From Histomonas meleagridis (Eukaryota; Parabasalia; Tritrichomonadida; Dientamoebidae), in contig WSYJ01000001.1 in NCBI GenBank assembly GCA_020186115.1, positions 62,001-126,000 of the forward strand: a stretch of DNA of 64,000 nucleotides, in the 5' to 3' direction. Position numbers and translations under genes: made by a program. Below, piece by piece: positions 30,877 to 39,058 of this stretch. A model generated the notes under the pieces. The model saw nothing but the letters and a program-made list of their open reading frames with translations, made no database searches and was not told the origin of the DNA. How positions within the stretch are numbered: position 1 is the first letter of the stretch; each line of letters starts with the position of its first letter.

Positions 30877-33800
30877 TTAAAAAAGAGTCGTAAAATGATA
30901 AGTGTCACTTCTGCTTTGCATATCATTTTCATTATCATTGAGTATATTTATGAGTATTTTATTATCTTCTTCCAAAATCTTTACTAAATTTGTAATTTCT
31001 TCTTTTTGCATATTATTTGATAATATTTTCATTGCATCCGAAAAAATTTTCTTTTGTTGAATCAAAAAATCATTTAATTCCATATTTTCCATTTGCAAAT
31101 ATTTTATCGCTGAAATTATATCTTCGTGCGATTTGATCTTATATTTAAAACATTCGAAAATTTCTTTGTATGTATTTTCATATTTACACAATAAATTTCT
31201 TTGATTTGATATTTTTTCATTTTGTTCAGAAATGATTTGTTGTTTATGTACATTTTCGTTATGAACTTTTTTGCTTAATAAATTCATTTGCTTCAGTTTC
31301 TTATTTAACACAACATTTTCGTTGCGAAATTTAGAAATACTTTCGTTCAGTTTTTGTTCTTTATTTAATATCTCGTTTTTTAGTTCATTGATTAAAATTT
31401 GATTTTTGTTATTAAGTTTTTTTATGTTTTCATTTTCATTGATAATGTTTCGAAGTTTCGAAGTTAAATGCGTTAAATCATTTGTTTTAATGATTGAAGT
31501 TATGTCCGAAAGTACATTTAAGTTATTTCGAATAAACTCAAAAATATTTGTATTGTTTATATCAAATTTTTCTTTAATATAATGAAACAAATTATCAATG
31601 TTCGCTTTATTAGTTATTAATAATGTTAAAACATTTGACATTTGTTTTGTGTTTGAAGTGTTTAATTGTTTCTGTACATTACTTAATGAATCAAAAGTGT
31701 TTCTTATTGTTTGTTTGATATCGTTTTGATTTGTGTTCCAAATGTTACAAATGTCATTTAATGTTTCATTGATATATTCTATATGTGGATATATTTCATG
31801 TTTATTGCAGTTTAATAGTTTTGCTATTTGTGTTATAATATTTTCATTTATTGTTATATTATTAATAATCGATTTCTGCTTTGCTTCGAATGAATTTTCT
31901 TTAATGTTTAATAATTTACAAATATCGTTGTAATGTTTTCTGAATTTGTTATTTTCTACTAAAATTTTATTGTTCAATTTCATATGTTTTCGTACTTCAT
32001 TAATAGGATCAGAAGTTTTGTCGAGATGCATAATCGAAATTATTTGCTCTAATGGCCTTTGGGCTTTATTTTGATCAAAATCAAATACTAATTGATGAGA
32101 ATATGAAAGTTCTTTCGATGCTATATCATCATGTTTTCCATTATTATTAAGATGGCTTTTCTTATTGTTTATATCTCCTACTAAAGGATCAATGTTTCCT
32201 TTAGTATGCACTGAAAGTTTCTTCTTTAATTCATTGTTTTCTTTAATTAGTTTTTCTTGTTTTTGTTTTTCGATTTCATCCAACTTTAATTTTAATTTAT
32301 TGTTTTCTTCTTTGATCCTTTCACTCTTTGCATTGTCATTTAATAAATTTTCATTTTCTTTAGTTAGTTCTGAGAGTTTTGCTTTTAATTCATTGTTTTC
32401 TTTGGTTAGTTTTTCTTCTTCATCAATTTTTTCTTGTTTTTGTTTTTCGATTTCATCCAACTTTAATTTTAATTTATTGTTTTCTTCTTTGATCCTTTCA
32501 CTCTTTGCATTGTCATTTAATAAATTTTCATTTTCTTTAGTTAGTTCTGAGAGTTTTGCTTTTAATTCATTGTTTTCTTTGGTTAGTTTTTCTTCTTCAT
32601 CAATTTTTTCTTGTTTTTGTTTTTCGAATTCATTCAACTTTAATTTCAATTTATTGCTTTCTTCTTTAATACTATCACAATTTGCTTTGACATTTAATAA
32701 ATTTTCATTTTCTTCTGTTAATCCAGAAAGTTTTGCTTTAATTTCTTGGTTTTCTTTGATAAGTTTTTCTTCATTAATAATTTTTATTTGATTTTGTTTT
32801 TCTGCTTCTTCTAACTTTAATTTTAAGTTATCATTTTCAACTTTAAAGGAATTTAATTGTTTATTTCCTTCATCTAAACAAGTTGATAATTGTTTTTGCA
32901 GTTTATCATTTTCAGCCAAAATGTTTTCATTTTCTTTTGTTAATTTAATATTCTCTTTAAGTAATTTTTCTTCTTCATTATTATTTATCAAATTTTGATT
33001 TTCCATTTCTTCTAACTTTTGCTTTAAATCATTATTTTGTTGATTTTCCTCTGTTATTTTGGACTGAATATTTGATAATTTTTTCTTCAAATTATCAGTG
33101 TCATTTAATAAATTTTCATTTTCTTTCGTTAACTCTGAAAGTTTTGCTTTTAATTCCTTATTTTCTTTATTTAATTTTTCCTCATTAATATTTTTCATTT
33201 GATTTTGTTTTTCTGTTTCTTCCAACTTTTGCTTTAAAGTATCGTTTTCCCCTTCAATAAAATCTTTTTGTAAATTTCCTTCTTCTAAAGTAGTTTGTAA
33301 ATTTGTTAATTGTTTTTTCAAATTGTTATTATCTTCTAATAATTTCTGATTTTCTTCAGTTAAATTTGAAATATTTACATTTAATTCTTGATTTTCTTTA
33401 ATTAGTTTTTCATCTTCTTCAATTTTTTGTTTGAGCTCTTTTATTTGTTTATTTTCTTCTGCTTCTATTTCAGATAATTGCCTTCGTAAGTTATCATTTT
33501 CTAATGACAGATCATTGTTTCCTTTTGTTAAATCAGAAATTTTATTATTTAATTCATTGTTTTTTATTTGATTTTGTTTTTCTGTTTCTTCCAACTTTTG
33601 CTTTAAAGATTTATTTTCATTTTCAACAATTTCTTTTTGTGAATTTTCTTTTTCTAAATTGTTCTGATTAATTTTTAATTGTTTCTCTAATTTATCATTT
33701 TCTTTCACTAAATTCTGATTTTCTTTAGTCAAATCTGAAAGTTTTGTATTTAGTTCTTTAATTAATTTTTCCTTTTTATCATTTTCCATTTGCGCTTGTT

Positions 33801-35091
33801 CTAAATTTACCTTTAACGAATTAATTTGTTCATTAGAATTTTCAAGTTCCTTTAAGTAATTTTTCTTTTCTGTTATCCATTTATCCATTTTGCTTTCTAA
33901 TTGTTGAATAGAACTATTTTGTTCATCGAATAATTCTTCTGATTGAAACTGCTCTGTAAAGTCATTATTTTCTATTTCGATTTTTTCTATTATTTTCTTA
34001 TATTCATTGATTTGTTGTTTTAGTTTCATACTATCATCTTTAGATTCATTTAACAGATCATTAATTTCTTCATTCTTTTTTATAATTTCGGAGTTTTGTT
34101 CTTCAAATTCCTTATTTTTATATAACAAATTACCAATTTCATTCGGTATTTGTGATACTGAATTTACATTAAGTAAATTTTGTATTTCATTTAGTTGTTG
34201 TTGAAGTAAATCTTTTTGTTTCATTGTTTTCTTAAGCGCCGATTTTAATTTACGTATTTCCGAAAGATTTCGTTCTGTTTGATACTCAGAACCTTTTACA
34301 TTACTTAAATCAAGTTCATCAGAAATCATGTTTTGCATTAGTTGCATTTTCTTTTCGAGTTCTTTGATTTGGAAATCTTTTTCATTAAAAATTTTTTTGA
34401 TTTTTTCTGTTGATTTGTCTTTTAATGTAACTGTTTCGTCATTGATTTTCGTTATTGAACTCGGTAATTCTTCTTCTTCATTGATGTCACTAATACCTAA
34501 CATACTACAAATTGTTTTATGTTGTTCTTCAAGTTCTTGAATGTGTTTATCTTTTGAGTCTATTTTCGCATTGAGATCTTTGATTTGGTTTTCAATTGAT
34601 TTGTTTTGTGACTCTTCGTTTGTTTTAAATTTTAATGAATTAATTATTGCTGATGGTGATGAATCGCTTAATTTTAATATGTTACATATTTGTGCTTTAA
34701 GAGATGAATATTCTAATAACTTTGTTTGCATTTTCCATATTTCTTCAGGAAGTAATGAAGAATCGGAATTACTTGGAAATGCTTGTTGCATTTTTTCAAG
34801 TAATAAAAATTTATCATTTGCAGCTTGGATGAGATCTTTTAATGATATATGAAGGATTTCTGGCTGTACACCAAAAAAATTTGAAATTAACTTAAATTCT
34901 TCTTGATATGCTTTTTTCTGTTTTTGATATATACTAAGTTGTTTATTCATTTCGTTTATGTAATCCTTCATCTTTTTATATTCTTTTTGTTGTATTAATA
35001 ATTGTTTAATTTTTGCACGTAATTCTTCAATACTTTCTTCCTTTATTAAAGAGTCATCCGAATCATCCGTATTATTGATGATTCGGTTCAT
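30877..35091 (-). CDS. Giant coiled-coil protein with internal 59-residue repeat
   Basis: 1404 residues, almost wholly heptad-patterned (KLEETEKQNQ, ELTKENENLLNDN and similar). A 59-codon unit is repeated in tandem nearly without change (177-base period; the same sequence starts at 32301 and 32478), with further diverged copies around it. The N-terminal 190 residues and C-terminal 430 are less repetitive and may hold globular helices. There is no motor or DNA-binding motif. Golgin- or cytoskeleton-type scaffolding is possible, but composition bias prevents assignment. The start at 35091 lies 68 bases from the divergent PRMT gene. Confidence 0.85.
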   Translation of the reverse strand: MNRIINNTDDSDDSLIKEESIEELRAKIKQLLIQQKEYKKMKDYINEMNKQLSIYQKQKKAYQEEFKLISNFFGVQPEILHISLKDLIQAANDKFLLLEKMQQAFPSNSDSSLLPEEIWKMQTKLLEYSSLKAQICNILKLSDSSPSAIINSLKFKTNEESQNKSIENQIKDLNAKIDSKDKHIQELEEQHKTICSMLGISDINEEEELPSSITKINDETVTLKDKSTEKIKKIFNEKDFQIKELEKKMQLMQNMISDELDLSNVKGSEYQTERNLSEIRKLKSALKKTMKQKDLLQQQLNEIQNLLNVNSVSQIPNEIGNLLYKNKEFEEQNSEIIKKNEEINDLLNESKDDSMKLKQQINEYKKIIEKIEIENNDFTEQFQSEELFDEQNSSIQQLESKMDKWITEKKNYLKELENSNEQINSLKVNLEQAQMENDKKEKLIKELNTKLSDLTKENQNLVKENDKLEKQLKINQNNLEKENSQKEIVENENKSLKQKLEETEKQNQIKNNELNNKISDLTKGNNDLSLENDNLRRQLSEIEAEENKQIKELKQKIEEDEKLIKENQELNVNISNLTEENQKLLEDNNNLKKQLTNLQTTLEEGNLQKDFIEGENDTLKQKLEETEKQNQMKNINEEKLNKENKELKAKLSELTKENENLLNDTDNLKKKLSNIQSKITEENQQNNDLKQKLEEMENQNLINNNEEEKLLKENIKLTKENENILAENDKLQKQLSTCLDEGNKQLNSFKVENDNLKLKLEEAEKQNQIKIINEEKLIKENQEIKAKLSGLTEENENLLNVKANCDSIKEESNKLKLKLNEFEKQKQEKIDEEEKLTKENNELKAKLSELTKENENLLNDNAKSERIKEENNKLKLKLDEIEKQKQEKIDEEEKLTKENNELKAKLSELTKENENLLNDNAKSERIKEENNKLKLKLDEIEKQKQEKLIKENNELKKKLSVHTKGNIDPLVGDINNKKSHLNNNGKHDDIASKELSYSHQLVFDFDQNKAQRPLEQIISIMHLDKTSDPINEVRKHMKLNNKILVENNKFRKHYNDICKLLNIKENSFEAKQKSIINNITINENIITQIAKLLNCNKHEIYPHIEYINETLNDICNIWNTNQNDIKQTIRNTFDSLSNVQKQLNTSNTKQMSNVLTLLITNKANIDNLFHYIKEKFDINNTNIFEFIRNNLNVLSDITSIIKTNDLTHLTSKLRNIINENENIKKLNNKNQILINELKNEILNKEQKLNESISKFRNENVVLNKKLKQMNLLSKKVHNENVHKQQIISEQNEKISNQRNLLCKYENTYKEIFECFKYKIKSHEDIISAIKYLQMENMELNDFLIQQKKIFSDAMKILSNNMQKEEITNLVKILEEDNKILINILNDNENDMQSRSDTYHFTTLF

Positions 35092-35097
35092 TTCTTC

Positions 35098-35159
35098 TTT
35101 GGCGCGTTTTCGATTGGGAAATTTAACGTTCTCCTATGTCACTTTTCTAAGCGATTTCA
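35098..35159. promoter_or_regulatory. Divergent promoter between coiled-coil and PRMT genes
   Basis: TTTGGCGCG (35098-35106) fits the E2F core TTTSGCGC. GTCACTTTTC (35138-35147) is a trichomonad-type initiator 20 bases before the PRMT ATG. The whole spacer is only 68 bases and must serve both genes. Confidence 0.5.
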
Positions 35160-36140
35160 ATGATGGCCAATCAAGACAAAACACGAGATAATTATTATTT
35201 TGATAGCTATGCGCACATTGGTATTCACGAAGACATGCTTAAAGACAAAGTACGTACTCTATCATATCGAGATGCTGTTTTCAAAAATCCTTCATTAATT
35301 CAAGGTAAAGTTGTGCTTGATGTTGGATGTGGTACAGGTATTCTCTCTATGTTTGCAGCCACTGCAGGTGCTAGAAAAGTTTATGGTGTTGAAAAGTCAG
35401 GTATTGTTGATTTTGCAAGACAAATTATTGAAGAAAATAATCTTCAAGATAAAATCACAATTCTTCAAGGCTCAATAGAAGAAATAACTATACCCGAAAA
35501 AGTTGATGTTATCATAAGTGAATGGATGGGTTATGCTCTTCTTTATGAATCTATGCTTCCCAGTGTTATTCTAGCTCGTGACAGATTTATGTCTCCCACA
35601 GGTACTATGTTTCCATCTCGTGCCACCATGTATTTTGTTGCTTTTGAAGATTCCGAATATCGCCAAAAGAAATTTGATTTTTGGGACAATGTTTATGGCC
35701 TTAATTTTTCACCAATTAAACATTGGGCATTGTTAGAGCCACTTGTTGACAATGTTCCACAAGATAACATTTTGACTGACACAGCTGTCATCGCCAATTT
35801 CAACCTTAACACTGTGCAAGCGCATGAACTAATTGTAAATTCCGACTTCGAACTTCATGTTTCATCTGACGGAACTGTTCATGCGTTTGCGATTTGGTTC
35901 AGCGTTGTGTTTGATGGCGGTGACGTTGATGTTGTTTTGACAACATCTCCGTATGAGACATCTACGCATTGGTGTCAATCATTGTTTTATGTTGAGACAC
36001 CACAAGAAACGAAAAAAGGCGATGTCATAAAAGGGCACATAGACATGAGGCCTAACGAAGCAAACTTTAGAGATCAGGATTTGCTGATCACATATACTAT
36101 TGGAGAAAATACTTTTTCACAGCCATACAAAATGAGATAG
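35160..36140 (+). CDS. PRMT1: Type I protein arginine methyltransferase (PRMT1-type)
   Basis: 326 residues. It has the PRMT start YYFDSYAHIGIHEDMLKD, the SAM-binding motif VVLDVGCGTGILSMFAA, the acidic SAM-ribose residue in YGVEKSG, the double-E loop SEWMGYALLYESM with both catalytic glutamates, and the THW loop (STHWCQSLFYVE). Length and motifs agree with PRMT1, the main type I enzyme making asymmetric dimethylarginine on RNA-binding proteins and histone H4. Two ATGs in a row (35160, 35163) could start it. No accessory domain is present. Confidence 0.95.
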   Translation: MMANQDKTRDNYYFDSYAHIGIHEDMLKDKVRTLSYRDAVFKNPSLIQGKVVLDVGCGTGILSMFAATAGARKVYGVEKSGIVDFARQIIEENNLQDKITILQGSIEEITIPEKVDVIISEWMGYALLYESMLPSVILARDRFMSPTGTMFPSRATMYFVAFEDSEYRQKKFDFWDNVYGLNFSPIKHWALLEPLVDNVPQDNILTDTAVIANFNLNTVQAHELIVNSDFELHVSSDGTVHAFAIWFSVVFDGGDVDVVLTTSPYETSTHWCQSLFYVETPQETKKGDVIKGHIDMRPNEANFRDQDLLITYTIGENTFSQPYKMR

Positions 36141-36730
36141 AAATAAAACAAAATGCTTTTTAATAAATATCAGTAACTATACTAATTGCTAAAATGTTCT
36201 TTTCTTTGTTTAAGTTTCGACTAAAGAAACGATCAAGCTTCACTTTTTGAATAGATGGAAAAAAACAACATTTTTCATTTTATTTACTCGAAAAAATCAT
36301 TGATAAATAGAAACAAATTTTCACATCTTAATCAGCCAACAAATTGTCAATGAAATTACAAATAGATTAGATCGAAAAAATTTCCATTATTTTGTATGAT
36401 CGTCGAACAGTCAATTTTCAATGGAGGGCGTTTATTAAATAACGGCAAAAAGTGAAAAGAGAACTCACTTCTTTCTCATGAGTGTGGAGTGAGGTAATTC
36501 ATCATTTTTTTTAATAATAGACGGCAATTGTTGTTTACCAATGGTTATCAATCAGATTATATCTAATCATTTTATTTAATTAACATTATAAAAAAAATGA
36601 GCTTAACCCGACTTAGATACACAATCACTTGCAGCAACACTTATAGTACAGCATTAAAAACCCTTAAATTTTATGACATTTTTACTCAAATTATTTTTTA
36701 TATTTTTTATTATAATCAAACTATCAAATT
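36141..36730. other. Convergent intergenic region
   Basis: About 590 bases between the PRMT and thymidine kinase stop codons. It is mostly AT-rich with a less AT-rich patch near 36420-36490. A weak plus frame starting at 36597 mostly overlaps the thymidine kinase in antisense and is not taken as a gene. Confidence 0.45.
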
Positions 36731-37774
36731 TTATGGCGTCACCAATAGTCCCAATCCTTGTTCCAACAAACCCATTCTCGAAATAGGCAACATTTTAATT
36801 CCATTAAACAATACTGTGAATGGAGCTGGCCTTCCAGTGAATGGACAAACGGAGTCAACCTTATCAACTTTCTCGCACATTGGGAACAATTCCATTATTT
36901 CATTATAAGGTTCTTGATTTGCATCACTATCTAATGCAGATACAATAATAAGTTTTCCTTTGTTTGCCATGTCGTCTGCCCACTGTGCTAAGCCCGAAAA
37001 ACGTTGTGCTTCATCAATTCCAATGATTTGATACTTTTCAAGAGATTCAAAACTTGGAAGTTCAGTTGTACAAATACTGTCATATTTGATCTGACGATTA
37101 ATTGGATGGCCTTCAGGATGGCGAATAAGTAATGGAGAACGGCCTGCAATGTTATGGCGTGTAAGAATGCTTAAGAGTTCTGTGGTTTTACCAGATTGAA
37201 TAGGGCCGATGATAAGATGAATCTTTCCGCTGGTTTTGATGGAGAAATATGAAGAACGTGATGCTGCACGATACATTTCCGCACCACCAATCAGTTCAAT
37301 GTCATCAGATTTAACAAGACGTTGTGAAAATGGAGCTTTCTTCCCAGTGATGGTACAAACAGCAGATAGCTTTTTGATGGATTCACATTTGGAGATTAAA
37401 CGAAGAATTTGTCCAAAAGGTTTTCGTTGAAAAGTACCGTCAAGTGCTGCTATGATAACGCGTTTGCCTTGGTTAGCAAGTTCTTGTGAGAACTCGACAA
37501 TGTCAGGGAAAAATTGGCCTTCATCAATGCCAATAACTTCATACTTAAGACATGTGCTATAAGTATCCATAAGTAAGCAGCAAGGAACAGCTTTGTGCAT
37601 TTGTAAATCATGGGTAGATACTTTGTCGACTGAGTATCTTTTGTCTTTGCTGTATTTCAAAACAATGCAACGTAACTTAGCAAGCTCTGCTCGCTCAATA
37701 CGGCGAAGCATTTCGGTCGACTTGCCAGCAAACATTGGTCCTAAGATAAGTTCGATGCTTCCTTGGAAAGACAT
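36731..37774 (-). CDS. TK: Tandem thymidine kinase (two fused TK domains)
   Basis: 347 residues made of two type II thymidine kinase domains in one chain. Domain 1 (about 1-178) has the P-loop GPMFAGKST, the IGIDEGQFFPD motif and VEFSQELANQGKRVI. The zinc-binding cysteine pairs of TK1 are mostly lost (AVCTITG, RSSYF). Domain 2 (about 183-347) keeps GPIQSGKTT and IGIDEAQRF, but its lasso and zinc region are shorter (SVCPFTGRPAPF). Normal TK1-type enzymes are single-domain and tetrameric. The second domain may be regulatory or non-catalytic. Trichomonads depend on nucleoside salvage. An E2F-like site lies upstream. Confidence 0.9.
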   Translation of the reverse strand: MSFQGSIELILGPMFAGKSTEMLRRIERAELAKLRCIVLKYSKDKRYSVDKVSTHDLQMHKAVPCCLLMDTYSTCLKYEVIGIDEGQFFPDIVEFSQELANQGKRVIIAALDGTFQRKPFGQILRLISKCESIKKLSAVCTITGKKAPFSQRLVKSDDIELIGGAEMYRAASRSSYFSIKTSGKIHLIIGPIQSGKTTELLSILTRHNIAGRSPLLIRHPEGHPINRQIKYDSICTTELPSFESLEKYQIIGIDEAQRFSGLAQWADDMANKGKLIIVSALDSDANQEPYNEIMELFPMCEKVDKVDSVCPFTGRPAPFTVLFNGIKMLPISRMGLLEQGLGLLVTP

Positions 37775-37790
37775 GAATCAACTGAAATGA

Positions 37791-37805
37791 TGGCGGGAAT
37801 TTTTA
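37791..37805 (-). promoter_or_regulatory. E2F-like site upstream of thymidine kinase
   Basis: The sequence TGGCGGGAATTTTTA ends about 30 bases from the thymidine kinase ATG and contains the E2F core GGCGGGAA. Thymidine kinase is a classic E2F target in animals and plants; its use here is inferred. Confidence 0.5.
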
Positions 37806-38565
37806 CCGCGGAAAGTTGGGGAATGAAAAAGTGCATCATGAATTAAGTGCATTTTGATCGTAGTCATCATTTTTTCAGCTGAATACAATTTCTAAGCACA
37901 CAATTTTGTGATAAACCGGAATTTAAGATTTATCTAAAAACATAAATATCTTTAAAAATAGAAGAAAATATGTTATTATATTAGAAAAGAATTGTGAAAA
38001 TATGATATTAAATTTAATTAATTAATAAAAATTATGGGACAACAATCGAAACATTGATAAATTTGTTTAAGTTTTTGTGAACGCATTGAATTCATAACGG
38101 CTTAGAGGGGAACTTCACTCGAGTGAAACTTTTTGAGTCGATTTGACGTTAAGATAAAAGCTTCTTACGTTTGGACGAATTGGTTGGCGCTTATTTTTAA
38201 GGTTGTGACGAATCTTTTAAATTTTTTCGCATTTAGATTCGATTGTGAAAAGTGCTCTTTCTTGTGAACAAGAATAATTCAAAAGTATTTTTCAAGAATA
38301 TCTACATTTTTAATCAGTTAGTTATTTCAAAAATAATATAGAAAAAAAATGAGGTTAATTGATGGCTGGTTCTTTTTTTTTGTTTTTTGTTTTTTTTTTA
38401 TTAATCAATATTTTAAAAATAATGATTTTCGGGTTTTTAAGAATAGCTGTTAATTGCATTAAAGTATTTCATTTGGATATCGTTATTATATAGATGCTAT
38501 TTCCCAATTTTTATTGGTCATCCAAAATTGTTTCTAAACTTTGAATTTTTCATTTCTTAAAAAAG
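37806..38565. other. Gene-free stretch with a perfect 14-base palindrome
   Basis: About 760 bases. TTCACTCGAGTGAA at 38114-38127 is a perfect palindrome in a less AT-rich patch (38095-38220). Long T runs lie near 38375. No gene is supported, though a small non-coding RNA in 38095-38220 cannot be excluded. Confidence 0.45.
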
Positions 38566-38573
38566 AAAAAAAA
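38566..38573 (-). terminator. RNA polymerase III terminator of tRNA-Ser
   Basis: An uninterrupted run of eight T on the minus strand directly after the discriminator base of the tRNA, as expected for RNA polymerase III. Confidence 0.8.
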
Positions 38574-38655
38574 CGACACGAACCAGATTCGAACTGATGA
38601 GGGATAAACCCATAGGGACTCAAATCCTACGCCTTAACCACTCGGCCATCGTGCC
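38574..38655 (-). tRNA. tRNA-Ser (anticodon UGA)
   Basis: An 82-base class II tRNA. The acceptor stem pairs GGCACGA with TCGTGTC (one G-U), discriminator G. D arm GCCGAGTGGTTAAGGC contains the internal A box. The anticodon loop TTTGAGT gives UGA. The long variable arm pairs GGG with CCC. T arm CAGTTCGAATCTG holds the B box. The long variable arm, the discriminator G and the GGCACGATGGCCGAGTGG start are typical of eukaryotic tRNA-Ser. One oddity is an A-C mismatch at the last pair of the anticodon stem (31-39). No intron is present. Confidence 0.92.
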
Positions 38656-39058
38656 TCCCAATTTTTTTCAAAAATGGAATTAATTTATTGACTTTCAAAA
38701 GATATGTGCATAATAAAATTATTATTATTTTTATATAAGATCCTTTTTTATATTGAAAATCCATTTCAATCATTAAAAATTTATTCGAAATATATTTTCA
38801 AACTCAAAAAGCTGGTAAAACTGAGATATCAAAATAATTAAATTTAGTTTATTGAAATGATTTCTAAATATGAGATCATTTAATTCATAAATTATTTTAG
38901 CAAAGGATTTTATTATTTAAACTTAGTTTATTTCTGAAAATTTATAATAACTCATAATATATTTTTTTGAGGAAAATTGGAATAAAATATAATTCTTCTT
39001 AAATTACTCAATTTTTTAATGGTTTTAAAATCAGATCTGTATCAAATAGCTGGTTTAC
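38656..39058. other. AT-rich intergenic region
   Basis: About 400 bases between the tRNA 5' end and the BspA-like 3' end. No open frame or repeat is seen. Confidence 0.45.

Noticed and set aside
32165..32791. A 208-codon plus-strand frame rich in Ser and Phe
   Set aside because: It is the antisense of the coiled-coil gene repeats; the composition is that of reverse-complemented Lys/Glu/Leu codons.
36597..36908. A 103-codon plus-strand frame
   Set aside because: Its second half is antisense to the thymidine kinase, and its first half is AT-rich intergenic DNA.
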